DNA of 64,000 nt from Pseudomonas abietaniphila (GCF_039697315.1 NZ_CP155619.1:6324001-6388000); one strand, 5' to 3'. Counted from the first letter of the stretch, positions 44,916-54,877 are shown. The notes: a model not told the origin generated them from the letters alone. A program made the numbers and translations.

Positions 44916-46127
44916 ATGTCAGTCAAATTGGGTCAATCGGATTTTGATCGAGGCCTGGAGCTCTTGAAGCGCATAGGTGGTAGCGACTTCGATGGACCTG
45001 TCGCTAAGCTGGCCGAAGTGTCCAAAGACATGGCGGAGCTAACTGTCGCTTTCCCCTACGGACAAATTTTGTCCAGAGGCCTGCTAGACCTGAGGACCCG
45101 TCAGATCTGCACCGTCAGCTGCCTGGCTGCGCATGGCTCCGCGCAGAACCAGCTGCGCTTTCACATGCACGGCTTATTGAACGCTGGAGGAACGCCGCAG
45201 GACTTGGTCGAGCTTATGTATTTGTCGACCGCATTGATCGGTTTTCCAACGGCAATAAATGCAATAGACATTTTGAGAGAAATCTTTAAAGCAAGGTCGA
45301 TTTCTTATCGAGATACACCTACTGAATCTTCAACCTCGAACCCAGATCGGTATGTCAATGGGCTTTTGGCCTTTGAAAGGCTAATGCACTTGCCGGCAGA
45401 GGAATATGTCGGTGCGCTGACGAAATTGTCCCCAGAGATAGCTAAGTGGACGATGGAGTTTGAGTTTGGTGACGTTTTTGCTCGTTTGGGTCTTAGCCCC
45501 AGAGACAAACATTTCATTGCTATTTGCATGCTGGCAACGGTGGGTAATCGTCAAGTTCAACTTGGAACTCATTTGAAGGCCGCATTAGCATGCGGTACGA
45601 CTGTAAATGAGATTTCCGAAGTTTTTATCCAGTTGAGTGCCTATGCGGGTTTCCCCACAGCGTTGAACGCTTTCTCCGTCCTAAGCGCGACCATGAATGA
45701 ACCACATGTACCGCATGACAAATCAACTCATCCCCCATCCTCCAATGACGAGGGCAGTTCGCGGATGGAAAAGGGCTTCGCATCACTTGCTGCCACTTCC
45801 GGCGGGTCGGGCGAGGCTGTAGTACGGAGCTTTGATGACATCGCTCCTGATATTGGTCGCATGATCGTAGAGCATTCATACGGCGACATTTTTTGCCGCG
45901 ACGGAATCGACCCAAAAACTCGGGAACTTACGGCTTGCGCTGCTCTAGCCGCTAAGGGAACCCGTACAACCGAGACGCCACTTCGCGTGCACGTCAAGGC
46001 GGCCCTCAAGGTGGGCGCAAGCAAGACCGAGCTTATTGAGACCATGCTAAATCTTCTTCCTTACTGTGGATACCCCGCCGTACAGGCTGCTTTACTTATT
46101 GTTACCGAAGAAATTAGCGATGGTTAA
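44916..46127 (+). CDS. Triple carboxymuconolactone-decarboxylase-domain fusion protein
   Basis: A 403-residue protein containing three tandem CMD/AhpD-like units at about 10-125, 145-260 and 285-400. Each has the helix pattern with a His in a conserved place (LRFHMHGLLNAG, LGTHLKAALACG, LRVHVKAALKVG) and a GFP/GYP motif at the end (GFPTAIN, GFPTALN, GYPAVQA). A low-complexity linker (residues 262-285) separates units 2 and 3. Normal CMD proteins have one or two units and assemble as hexamers; three in one chain would need only two chains. Start at ATG 44916 behind GGAGG. Confidence 0.82.
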   Translation: MSVKLGQSDFDRGLELLKRIGGSDFDGPVAKLAEVSKDMAELTVAFPYGQILSRGLLDLRTRQICTVSCLAAHGSAQNQLRFHMHGLLNAGGTPQDLVELMYLSTALIGFPTAINAIDILREIFKARSISYRDTPTESSTSNPDRYVNGLLAFERLMHLPAEEYVGALTKLSPEIAKWTMEFEFGDVFARLGLSPRDKHFIAICMLATVGNRQVQLGTHLKAALACGTTVNEISEVFIQLSAYAGFPTALNAFSVLSATMNEPHVPHDKSTHPPSSNDEGSSRMEKGFASLAATSGGSGEAVVRSFDDIAPDIGRMIVEHSYGDIFCRDGIDPKTRELTACAALAAKGTRTTETPLRVHVKAALKVGASKTELIETMLNLLPYCGYPAVQAALLIVTEEISDG

Positions 46128-46340
46128 AGGCGGCCTGATGACCGATATCTGATTCATATCAAGCATGACTTATATCCAAAGCATCCAGGTGCCGTCGAGA
46201 TAGCTTTTATTACTCGTTACCCGTTCCGGCCTACAAGAGCATTAATCAGGAAATCAGGCCCATGGGTAATGCGCCAATTAGCATGACGTCCCCTTAACGG
46301 AATGTAGACGAATTCACTCAAAGACAGCGGGAATGAAAAA

Positions 46341-47078
46341 ATGAATAATATCGAGCAAAAAGTTGTGGCGATTACGGGGGCAAGCAGCGGTATCGGCGAA
46401 GCGACCGCACGCCTTTTAGCAAGCAGAGGTGCGAGTGTCGTGCTGGGAGCACGTCGTACTGACAAACTTGAGGCATTGGCGCGGGAGATTAGTGCAGAGG
46501 GCGGTGTCGCTCACGTGTGCCCGCTCGATGTCACCAGTCTGAGTGACATGCAGTCGTTTATTGGCTTCGCTGTTGAGCTGCACGGTCGTGTAGACGTCAT
46601 GGTGAATAATGCCGGCATCATGCCACTATCCAAGCTTGAGGCGCTTAAGGTAAATGAATGGAACCAGATGATCGATGTAAATATCCGTGGAGTGCTTCAC
46701 GGCATTGCGGCTACCCTACCACTGATGAGGCAACAAGGATCTGGTCAGATCGTCAATATCGCGTCTATAGGCGCGTATGCGGTGAGCCCAACGGCCGCCG
46801 TGTATTGCGCGACTAAGTACGCTGTCCGCGCTATTTCTGAGGGGCTTAGACAGGAAGTCGGAGGCGGTATACGCGTCACCGTAATCGCCCCTGGCGTAAC
46901 AGAATCAGAACTGGCGGACAGCATCTCAGACGAAGGAGGCCGCGCTGAAATGCGTGAGTTTCGGAACATTGCCATTCCCGCCTCAGCCATTGCCCGTGCA
47001 ATCGCGTATGCCATTGAACAGCCAGATGACGTTGATGTGAGTGAGTTGATTGTACGACCCACTGCGAGCCCATTCTGA
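46341..47078 (+). CDS. SDR-family oxidoreductase
   Basis: A 245-residue classical SDR: TGASSGIG, NNAGIMP, IASIGAYAVSPTAAVYCATKYAV with Tyr and Lys. The C-terminus ends in IVRPTASPF, as in the YdfG-like serine/3-hydroxy-acid group. It follows the CMD fusion gene on the same strand with 213 bp between. Confidence 0.88.
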   Translation: MNNIEQKVVAITGASSGIGEATARLLASRGASVVLGARRTDKLEALAREISAEGGVAHVCPLDVTSLSDMQSFIGFAVELHGRVDVMVNNAGIMPLSKLEALKVNEWNQMIDVNIRGVLHGIAATLPLMRQQGSGQIVNIASIGAYAVSPTAAVYCATKYAVRAISEGLRQEVGGGIRVTVIAPGVTESELADSISDEGGRAEMREFRNIAIPASAIARAIAYAIEQPDDVDVSELIVRPTASPF

Positions 47079-47296
47079 TGCTGTCATCATTTGCTGATAG
47101 ATCGGGCATGCTCAAGGTCCCATGATGCCGAGACCAGTCTCAGAATTAATCTGCTGACCATTGACGGATGCCGAGTGCTGAGTCGGGTGGCACGCCGTTG
47201 AGGAAAGCCGTTCGCGTGGGCAATACCGCTTGGTTGACGTAGCCGTCCGACGAACTCATCTATCCACCTGAGTAAACAAGAATTTTCAAATGGCTT

Positions 47297-48187
47297 TCAA
47301 ACGTGAACCATATTTTCCAAGTCAGCCAAAAGCGTTGGACTGTCGGTACTCCAGTTCAACCACTCCCTCGTCTTGGCGCTTGAGGCGGACATATCTTTAC
47401 TCACAAAAGGAGTAAGCCAGCCAAAATGTGCCATTGCCTCTTCAGCGCTTACAGCGTCGACGGGAACCCCTACGGTATGCGCGATTGTCTGCGCAATGCT
47501 TTTGAACGAAATAGCCTCCTCAGCGGTAGCGTGATAGCGCGACCCTGGCTCACCCTTTTCTAACGCTAGCCGAAACAGCCGTGCGGTGTCGTTGATATGC
47601 GCTGCCGACCAATTATTAAACGTACCTTCGATGTACGCAGATACTCCAGTCTTTCGAGCCAACTCAACCAGATTCGTCACGAGGCCTTGTTTTCTGGTGT
47701 CATGGATCTGAGACAGCCGCATGACAGAGACATTGACACCTCGTTGCGATAGCTCCAACCCCGCCAATTCTGAAGCCACCCTCGGATTTGGGTGCTCAGA
47801 ATGGAAGAAGCTTTCAATAGCTTTTTGGCCTGGTACTGCCGAGCCCATTGCAGTGCTTGAAGTGATCACAAGCGGGCGGTTGCTTCCTTCCAGTACGGTG
47901 CCGAGAGCAATGATTGCGCGTCGATCCTTCTGGCAATTTTCGGCAAAATTCGCGAAGTTATGATCAAACGCTGTATGAATCACAGCGTCACATTCACCGG
48001 CACCGCGCTGCAAACTTTGCAGGTCTTCAATATCACCCTGATGTGCTTGCGCTCCCATTTCCGCGAGCGCTCGACCCCCTGAATCGGAACGCGTCATCCC
48101 CAAAACATGATGCCCCGCATGAATTAGCTCTAAAGCGACCTGCGAGCCAATGAATCCTGTTGAACCTGTCAGAAAAATACGCATCAT
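47297..48187 (-). CDS. NAD-dependent epimerase/dehydratase (atypical SDR)
   Basis: A 296-residue extended/atypical SDR. The N-terminal motif is LTGSTGFIGSQVALELIHAGH. The Ser of the active site is in VITSSTAMGS. The usual Tyr-x3-Lys motif is not evident, which is common in this subgroup. Divergent from the XRE regulator at 48276, with 88 bp between. Confidence 0.82.
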   Translation of the reverse strand: MMRIFLTGSTGFIGSQVALELIHAGHHVLGMTRSDSGGRALAEMGAQAHQGDIEDLQSLQRGAGECDAVIHTAFDHNFANFAENCQKDRRAIIALGTVLEGSNRPLVITSSTAMGSAVPGQKAIESFFHSEHPNPRVASELAGLELSQRGVNVSVMRLSQIHDTRKQGLVTNLVELARKTGVSAYIEGTFNNWSAAHINDTARLFRLALEKGEPGSRYHATAEEAISFKSIAQTIAHTVGVPVDAVSAEEAMAHFGWLTPFVSKDMSASSAKTREWLNWSTDSPTLLADLENMVHV

Positions 48188-48275
48188 CGAAATCTCTAAG
48201 TGCTGAGTCGATAGCGTGCGCTTATGCTACATCCTGTAAAAGACGGTACATTATCAGGGTATAGGTTCTAACAGG

Positions 48276-49106
48276 ATGAGCATGACTGGGCAGCCAACCG
48301 ACACGCTTGGACGCTACTTGAAAGATTGCAGGGCACGACTCGACCCGTCAGTGTTCGGATTTCCGGCGGGTCGTCGCCGCACTCCGGGGCTACGCCGGGA
48401 AGAGGTAGCTGCGCGGGCGAACATCAGCCCCACTTGGTACACATGGTTGGAACAAGGGCGTGGCGGTAGCCCTTCAGCGGAGGTGCTGACCAGAATTGCG
48501 GAAGGTCTGTTACTAACTGATTCTGAGCGTGAGCACCTTTTTATGCTCGCTTTCGGTCATCCGCCAGAGGCGGTTTACAAGCCGCCTGAAGGTGTGACGC
48601 CCAAGTTGCAACGTCTAATAGACTCTTTTGAAACGAACCCTGCGATCATCAGGACAGCAACTTGGGATGTGCTCGCATGGAATCGAGCCGCAGCGGTGGT
48701 GCTTACCGACTATGCGACTTTACCGATTGATCAGCGAAATATCCTGCGTCTGATTTTTTGTAATCCCAAGATCCGAGCGGGACAAGTTGACTGGGAGGCA
48801 ACGGCCCAGTTCGTGGTCGGCGCTTTCAGGGCAGATGCCATCCGTGCAGGTGCACAATCTGAGGTCGCCAAGCTAGCCGAAGAGCTTTGCTCAAAAAGCA
48901 CCGAATTTGCCTCAATGTGGCGAGACAACGATGTGCGTGCTCGTGGCGACGGAGTTAAACGCCTACGACACGAAACACTTGGTTTGATCGAATTGGAATA
49001 CTCCGGATTTGCCGTAGATGGCCGCCAGGATTTGGGTATGATCGTTTATAGCCCTTTAACGACATCAGAAGCTGATCGAATCCGAAGACTTATCCAAGGA
49101 TCATAA
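48276..49106 (+). CDS. XRE/helix-turn-helix regulator with MmyB-like ligand domain
   Basis: A 276-residue regulator with an N-terminal HTH (GRYLKDCRARLDPSVFGF; RREEVAARANISPTWYTWLEQGRGG) and the C-terminal MmyB-like domain (DVLAWNRAAAVVLTDYATLP and LIELEYSGFAVDGRQDLGMIVY). These proteins usually repress a divergent oxidoreductase gene, here the epimerase-type gene at 47297. The start may be ATG 48282 (AGGA five bases upstream). Confidence 0.88.
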   Translation: MSMTGQPTDTLGRYLKDCRARLDPSVFGFPAGRRRTPGLRREEVAARANISPTWYTWLEQGRGGSPSAEVLTRIAEGLLLTDSEREHLFMLAFGHPPEAVYKPPEGVTPKLQRLIDSFETNPAIIRTATWDVLAWNRAAAVVLTDYATLPIDQRNILRLIFCNPKIRAGQVDWEATAQFVVGAFRADAIRAGAQSEVAKLAEELCSKSTEFASMWRDNDVRARGDGVKRLRHETLGLIELEYSGFAVDGRQDLGMIVYSPLTTSEADRIRRLIQGS

Positions 49107-49859
49107 AAAAGCCGGGCCTTTGCGTATATCATTACCTGCTGGCCGAAGTGTTGGGCGAGTCAATCAGGGATGCTTTCTTCACATGAAATCTATCTACGGA
49201 GATTGGTGAACGTCTAACGTCCTAATGTTTTCGAATGCTTACTCATCCGTAAGCAATTTATGAGCACAGGCAGCCTGCGCCAAATATCCATCACAGGGAG
49301 CGGCTTAAAATTTGAATCTACCCTTCTGACGACGGGAGTAGGCCGTTGCTACTCGGGCGTTTTGAGGGCTTAGAGGCTTCGGGGGCAGTTGTTCAGCAGC
49401 CTCGCCACGTTAATAAGCATGGCTAATGGTCGGTCCACCGGCTCGTCCTTTCGCATTAGGTGTCCTACCAAGTTGCTGATTTCGCCATCTGGCTCAGTGT
49501 CAAGGGCGCCCATGCCGGGTTGGTACCCTCTTTTACGGCCGTCAGTCTAAATGAGATTTGGGTTTACATTGTCGGCGCCACCCGCTGACCTTTTCATCTT
49601 GCCTTATCGGCAAGTCCTCATATGTTGGTCGCAGCACAGGAGATGTCCGCCATATAGATTTCATAGGACGCTTGAGGCGAGTTGCATCCCGCTTTTCGAT
49701 CGGGGATCAAGGCCATCAGACTCACATTACCGGCCTGAATACACACAATCCTGCCTTTCTGTGCGATCAGAAATCCTTATCGTAACCCGGCGAATTAATT
49801 ATTAGACGCAATCGTTGGAATGGCGGATATTTGAGTCACTACAACAAGAGGAACCGGCG
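49107..49859. other. Mostly gene-free stretch
   Basis: About 750 bp between the XRE and MFS genes. Apart from the small minus-strand frame at 49370-49513, no gene is supported. The last ~50 bp hold the MFS ribosome site. Confidence 0.45.
49370..49513 (-). CDS. Possible 47-residue small protein
   Basis: A short frame starting MGALDTEPDGEISNLV and ending NVARLLNNCPRSL with acidic start and helical, leucine-rich centre. Composition looks protein-like, but the ribosome site is weak (GAGG 15 bases away) and no family was recognised. Confidence 0.35.
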   Translation of the reverse strand: MGALDTEPDGEISNLVGHLMRKDEPVDRPLAMLINVARLLNNCPRSL

Positions 49860-51218
49860 ATGCATAATAAAAAAGACGCCCTCACAGTCCACGATCGCAC
49901 AATGCGGCTGAACGAGAATGCCGCTAAAACTCGCTCACAGAGTGAATTGGTAAACTCGTCGCGAGCGTTAAACCGCAAGATCGCCTGGCGAGTAGTGCCG
50001 CTCGCTGTGATTGGTTACATCATCGCGCAAATCGATCGAACCAATGTGGCCTTCGCAAAACTCCAGTTTCTGGATGACCTGTCATTTAACGACGCTATAT
50101 ATGGAATGGGGGCTGGGCTGTTTTTTGCCGGCTACTTCCTTTGTGAAGTGCCCAGCAACATTTTGCTCTCTCGCATCGGCGCCCGGTTGACGTTTACACG
50201 TATCATGATTTTGTGGGGAGCCTTGTCCGTTGGTATGGCGTTTGTCACCAACCCTACGCAGTTCTATGTCATGAGATTTTTGCTGGGAGCCGCGGAAGCA
50301 GGGTTTTTCCCAGGAATTATTCTCTATTTTAGCTATTGGCTGCCTAATGATATTCGAGGCAGAGCCATCGCGTTCTTTGCAATGGGCGCATCCATTGCAG
50401 GAATAGTCGGCGGCCCCCTGTCCGGTTGGTTGATGTCACTCGACGGTGTGCACGGCCTGCGTGGCTGGCAGCTTCTGTTTATTTATGAAGGTATTCCTGC
50501 AATTTTGCTGGGAATATTTTGCTATTTCTACGTCGATGATAAACCTAGTGATGCAAAGTGGCTGACGAAATTAGAGCGGGAACTACTCCAAGAGCGGCTG
50601 GCGGCTGAAGCACCAAGCAATCTAGCGGCTCATAAATCAATACGTAGCGCTTTCAAAGAGCCAACCGTTTATCTGCTTGCTCTAGCCTACTTGTCCATTC
50701 TCGCGGGAACCCAGGCGGTGTCGCTTTGGACGCCAACCCTGCTCAAACAACTCGGTATCGGCATCACAACGATCGGTTTGCTCGCAGCCATTCCGCCCGC
50801 CGCGGCCATAATTTCTATTTTCTTTGTGGGAAGAAGCTCTGATCGCCGGCAGGAGCGTAAATGGCATTTCGCGTTGCCATTGCTTATAGCAGGGGCAAGC
50901 CTTGGTGCTCTAGGCCTGGGTCCGATGTCTGTCGCGGGGACTGTCGTCCTCATGACTATCGTCGCCAGCGGTGCATGGTCGGCCCTTTCAGTGTTTTGGA
51001 CTATCCCTTCGGCATTTTTGTCTACCAATACGAAAGCTGCGGGGATCGGGTTCATCAGCAGCGCGGGTGCGATTGGCGGATTCATGAGTCCCAATATCGT
51101 TGGATGGTCCACTGCTGTCACCGGGACGTTATTCGCAGGATTCGCGGTAATCGGCGCGATGCTGGGGCTGTCCGCGTTCGCCTTGGTCATCTGCCTGAAC
51201 AGACGAGCAGTGAAATAA
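49860..51218 (+). CDS. MFS transporter, anion:cation symporter (ACS) type
   Basis: A 452-residue MFS protein with 12 helices, DRTNVAFAK in helix 1 and the family sequence FLCEVPSNILLSRIGAR after helix 2, typical of phthalate, hexuronate or tartrate permeases. ATG 49860 follows GAGG; a longer frame from 49815 is not favoured. It is followed by a cycloisomerase and a YciI gene on the same strand, so it likely imports the aromatic-derived acid handled by them. Confidence 0.87.
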   Translation: MHNKKDALTVHDRTMRLNENAAKTRSQSELVNSSRALNRKIAWRVVPLAVIGYIIAQIDRTNVAFAKLQFLDDLSFNDAIYGMGAGLFFAGYFLCEVPSNILLSRIGARLTFTRIMILWGALSVGMAFVTNPTQFYVMRFLLGAAEAGFFPGIILYFSYWLPNDIRGRAIAFFAMGASIAGIVGGPLSGWLMSLDGVHGLRGWQLLFIYEGIPAILLGIFCYFYVDDKPSDAKWLTKLERELLQERLAAEAPSNLAAHKSIRSAFKEPTVYLLALAYLSILAGTQAVSLWTPTLLKQLGIGITTIGLLAAIPPAAAIISIFFVGRSSDRRQERKWHFALPLLIAGASLGALGLGPMSVAGTVVLMTIVASGAWSALSVFWTIPSAFLSTNTKAAGIGFISSAGAIGGFMSPNIVGWSTAVTGTLFAGFAVIGAMLGLSAFALVICLNRRAVK

Positions 51219-51260
51219 GCAATAGTCTAAATTTTTCAGTGCCTTTAAACGGTGTATTTT

Positions 51261-52391
51261 ATGCATATCGTTTCCGTTGAATCTATCATTGTCGATTTGC
51301 CAACAGTCCGGCCACATAAGTTGTCGATGGCAACTATCAATAGTCAAGGTCTCGTCATTGTACGTGTGTATGATGCTGACGGTAATGTTGGGTTAGGCGA
51401 AGCCTCTGTAATCCCTCACTACGGTTCAGAAACGGTCGAAGCCATTAAAATTGTGATAGACGGCTATCTGGCGAAAGCAGTGATTGGCGTCAATCCAACT
51501 AATCTCGAACTCATACATCAGAAGATGAATGAGTCTCTAAAGGACAACTTCTACGCTAAAGCCGCCATAGAGATGGCGTGTGTGGACTTGGCGGCTCGAC
51601 GTTTAGGAGTTCCGTCGTACGCATTGTTCGGAGGCGCTGTTAGGGACTCGCTGCGGGTGCTGCTTGTGCTCGGTTATGGCGAAGCTGCGCGCGATATAGC
51701 ACTTGCTGAAGAGAAGCTTGAACAGCGCTTACATGACCTATTTTTGGTCAAGTTAGGAAAAGGGGCGTTGAAGGATGATGTTGAGCGAGCGATCGCAATC
51801 AAGCAAACATTGGGTAACCGAGCACGAGTTCACGTCGATGCCAACCAGAGTTGGGACGAAGCGGCCGCCACTTGGGCGATTGAGCGACTTGAAGCTGCCG
51901 GAATTGCAGTCGTAGAACAGCCGCTGCCACGTTCTAATGTCGAAGGCATGCAGCGTTTGACGGAGCGCTTCACGGTCCCGATCATGGCGGATGAGGCAAT
52001 CGACAGCGTTGAGAGCGCGTTCAACTACGCCCGCTACAGCGCAGCAGACGCCTTCTCGATCAAGATCACGAAGCACGGCGGCATGCTTCCCGCTCGCAAA
52101 GTTGCGTCCATTGCAGAAGCAGCTGGTGTTTCACTTTTTGGAGGGACGATGCTGGAAGGGGGCATAGGTACAGCAGCGTATGCACAGTTATTTTCAACTG
52201 TGCGCAAGCTCGATTGGGGTTGCCAGCTATTTGGTCCGCTTCTGTTCGCAGACTCGATTACCATCGAGAAATTGCAATACGCCGACTTCCAGCTCCAAGT
52301 CCCGCATGGGCCAGGGTTTGGAATGACCATTGATGAAGACAAGCTAGCGTTCTACCGCCGTGACAGCGGTAGTTTTAAGCCCAATAACTAA
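51261..52391 (+). CDS. Muconate cycloisomerase-like enolase-superfamily enzyme
   Basis: A 376-residue mandelate racemase/muconate-lactonizing enzyme family protein resembling P. putida CatB end to end. The metal ligands Asp193, Glu219 and Asp244 (CatB 198, 224, 249), the catalytic Lys164 (CatB K169) and Lys268 (K273) are kept. The second Lys of the KxK motif (CatB K167) is Leu162. Starts at ATG 51261. It probably lactonises a substituted muconate or a related diacid; the altered residue argues against simple CatB function. Confidence 0.83.
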   Translation: MHIVSVESIIVDLPTVRPHKLSMATINSQGLVIVRVYDADGNVGLGEASVIPHYGSETVEAIKIVIDGYLAKAVIGVNPTNLELIHQKMNESLKDNFYAKAAIEMACVDLAARRLGVPSYALFGGAVRDSLRVLLVLGYGEAARDIALAEEKLEQRLHDLFLVKLGKGALKDDVERAIAIKQTLGNRARVHVDANQSWDEAAATWAIERLEAAGIAVVEQPLPRSNVEGMQRLTERFTVPIMADEAIDSVESAFNYARYSAADAFSIKITKHGGMLPARKVASIAEAAGVSLFGGTMLEGGIGTAAYAQLFSTVRKLDWGCQLFGPLLFADSITIEKLQYADFQLQVPHGPGFGMTIDEDKLAFYRRDSGSFKPNN

Positions 52392-52404
52392 TCTGGAGAG
52401 ATGT

Positions 52405-52704
52405 ATGCCGTATATCATCGAGACGTGGGACAAACCTAATTCCTTATCATTGAGAATGCTAAATCGGCCAGATCATCTGCAATACCTTGCTAAGAATGCC
52501 AAGGTGCTGCTCGCCTGCGGCGCGAAGCTTAATCATGATGCCTCAGACCTCGGTGGCGGCCTGTATATCATAGACACTGAGAACGAAGCGGAGGCGCAAA
52601 AACTGATTGAGGAAGATCCGTTTTACAAAGCGGGGCTGTTTGAACGCGTCTCTGTGACGCGTTGGAGAAAGGCTTACGTCGCAGGCGTCTGTTATCTGGA
52701 ATGA
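52405..52704 (+). CDS. YciI-family protein
   Basis: A 99-residue YciI-like protein, a ferredoxin-like fold related to muconolactone isomerase and methylmuconolactone enzymes. The ATG at 52405 is behind GGAGAG, 13 bp after the cycloisomerase stop. DHLQYLAKN and AEAQKLIEEDPFYKAGLF match the family core. Likely the next step after lactone formation; inference from position. Confidence 0.8.
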   Translation: MPYIIETWDKPNSLSLRMLNRPDHLQYLAKNAKVLLACGAKLNHDASDLGGGLYIIDTENEAEAQKLIEEDPFYKAGLFERVSVTRWRKAYVAGVCYLE

Positions 52705-52766
52705 TAACTATATGCTGAAGACTGCCCGGGAACATTTGGGCATTTCAAGTTATTCTCTCAGCGCTT

Positions 52767-53672
52767 CTACCAGTGGCTAGCCGCCTGGTGATAAAGTTTG
52801 AAACATAGCTCAATAAATCGATTGGTCGCAGGGGAGTTGCCTTCGCTTCGAAACGCGATGGCGACGTCGGATGTTGGCAGTTCCCCTACCAACTCCTCAT
52901 ATACAACACCGGGCACTGCCAGTTTTATTACCGACTCAGGTACAAGCGCAATACCGCGTCCAGCTCCCACCAGACCGACAATTGTCGCGAACTGGTGGGA
53001 ACGGCTAGCAACCTGGGGCTCGAAACCCGCAGTTCGGCAAATATGCAGAGCGGTATCGTAAAATCCCTGGCCTTCCTTAAGATGGGTAGTAAGGAACGGT
53101 TCGTCTTTCAGCTCAGGCAAATTTATGCTCTTACCTGAAAGCCTATGCCCTTTTCTAAGACAGGCCACTACCCGCTCTTTTTTCACTACGATTGTGCTGA
53201 TGCCTTCAGGTAGCTTTCCTAGTGGAAGCCGAACTAGTGCAATGTCGGTGCGGCCTTCTTCCAAGTAACTGATTTGAAACTCTTGGTCCGCCTCAAGTAA
53301 GCCCACGGACACATTGGGAGCTATGTCTTCGTAAGCTGCCAGCAGTTCTGGCAAAATACCTGAGTACGCCATTGATCCCATATAGCTGATTTCGAGCCGA
53401 CCGACTTCTCCGCGCTGCGCGCGAACGGCCACGAGCACTGCCCGCTCGACCTGAGCGAGGACACGGCGGGCCTCAGTTAGAAATTCTTTCCCAACCGGCG
53501 TGAGGCTGACGTTTCGAGGTCCCCGGTCAAAAAGTTGGACTCCTAGCTCCCTTTCCAGACGTTGGATATGCTGCGTCAGAGCAGGCTGCGCGATGCGAAG
53601 CTTTTCCGCCGCGCGGCCAAAATGCAAGATTTCGGACAGTGTCACAAACGACCGTATCCACCGTAAGTCCAT
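52767..53672 (-). CDS. LysR-family regulator (CatR/CbnR-like)
   Basis: A 301-residue LysR protein. HTH HFGRAAEKLRIAQPALTQHIQRLERELGVQLFDRG is like those of CatR/BenM-type regulators of muconate pathways. It is convergent with the MFS-cycloisomerase-YciI group and is its most likely regulator, though not divergent from it as CatR usually is. No strong terminator separates the convergent genes. Confidence 0.85.
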   Translation of the reverse strand: MDLRWIRSFVTLSEILHFGRAAEKLRIAQPALTQHIQRLERELGVQLFDRGPRNVSLTPVGKEFLTEARRVLAQVERAVLVAVRAQRGEVGRLEISYMGSMAYSGILPELLAAYEDIAPNVSVGLLEADQEFQISYLEEGRTDIALVRLPLGKLPEGISTIVVKKERVVACLRKGHRLSGKSINLPELKDEPFLTTHLKEGQGFYDTALHICRTAGFEPQVASRSHQFATIVGLVGAGRGIALVPESVIKLAVPGVVYEELVGELPTSDVAIAFRSEGNSPATNRFIELCFKLYHQAASHW

Positions 53673-54439
53673 TGCACATACCTCAGCTTGGCTGAAAAAT
53701 CATTAGAGTGTGCTGCTAAGTGTTGCCCGCAGCCCAGGATGAAGACGTCCTTCACTAATAAATCATGTATACACGTAAGAGTGAGCAGGTGAAATGATGC
53801 GTTCTTCTCTCATCCTTATTTCGGGTGCGAGATTCAAGAAGAATAACAGTAAGCGTACGGGCAAAAATCCTTTAGACCTCACGATTCGTTCCATGGGGAA
53901 CTCGGATGAGTAGCGCGAACTATTTTAACGCGCAGCTCTCGGTCCATGGGCTTTGGGCCAATCCACTGGATGGTATGACGCTGACATGACGCGACCAGCC
54001 CGATTCCGGGAGTGGAAGGAACTGGCTGCGACTGAATCAAAACCAGCATTAACGGCTATAAAAAATTTAAGGGGGGTTGGTGCAAGCTGAATTGCTCGCT
54101 TCTAAATGAGCCGCCAGGTCAGGGAGCGTTAGCTCACCGTGATCACGAAAATCCCGGGCACTCACATCCGATCAACGTGTTCCACGCGTGGACTGAGGCC
54201 ATTGCGAGGCTTTTCACTCGCTTGATTCATCGTCCGCTACCCACGAGCGACATCCTTTAGGATCTGATAGACCTCACAGCATTAAGGTCTGTCTTGGTTA
54301 CATCCAAGGGGCCGCGCCTTTGGGCAAGAATGATTCAAGAAGCACAGGATCTCATGGGCAATGCCAAGCGGGGTTCATTCCCCGCTGAACTTCGGGAGCC
54401 CCGAGCGAGATCATGGGTAGGCGAGGGCGAGGCTCATAC
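53673..54439. other. Gene-free stretch
   Basis: About 770 bp with no supported gene. Open frames in several phases give no family resemblance. Stretches such as 54055-54080 (A/T run then GGGGGG) look like abandoned intergenic DNA or a remnant of an insertion, but no terminal repeats or transposase were found. Confidence 0.45.
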
Positions 54440-54840
54440 ACGTGCCGTCTTATCGTCGAGAGCGCTATGCAAAACGCCGTGACTGCATTCAACGGATCGC
54501 AGAGGCTCTTCACTGACGTACTGCGCCGGCAACCAAGATTCGGCGCAACGCATTTCAGAACCCCGTCGAGGGTTCAGCTCTTTGGGCTGCTGCAATAGGG
54601 CACGATTACGATAATCACCTCACCGCTGGTGAGATGGCCCAACTAACGACAGTCTTTCAGCAGCGTCATCTGCTAGCGCACACGCAGGGCGTCGTGGATG
54701 ACGATTACATCAGGAAAACCAGTGACACTCGGTATAAGTCCGGGCAGCGATTGGTGATCAAGCGGGAAGCTGTGACTGAGGCGCCTACGCTGGTCGAGCA
54801 ATTGACGCGTGGTATGCGCGACGACGCAAAAACAAGGAGT
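54440..54840 (+). pseudogene. Remnant of a protein with an R-x4-H (HEPN-like) motif
   Basis: Two frames together read like one protein: AVTAFNGSQRLFTDVLRRQ in one phase, then, after a shift near 54530, IRRNAFQNPVEGSALW, LTTVFQQRHLLAHTQGVVDD and YIRKTSDTRYKSGQRLVI in another. The RHLLAH motif and following GVVD with a Tyr occur in hypothetical proteins carrying an HEPN-type R-x4-H signature. There is no start codon, and an in-frame stop (TGA at 54514-54516) lies just before the second part. Broken. Confidence 0.55.
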
Positions 54841-54877
54841 AATGCCATGATCGGCTGCTTTTGGCCGATAGCTGTCA

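Noticed and set aside
49107-49160. Terminator after the XRE gene
   Set aside because: The short AAAGCC/GGCCTTT match does not pair beyond four bases; not a valid stem.
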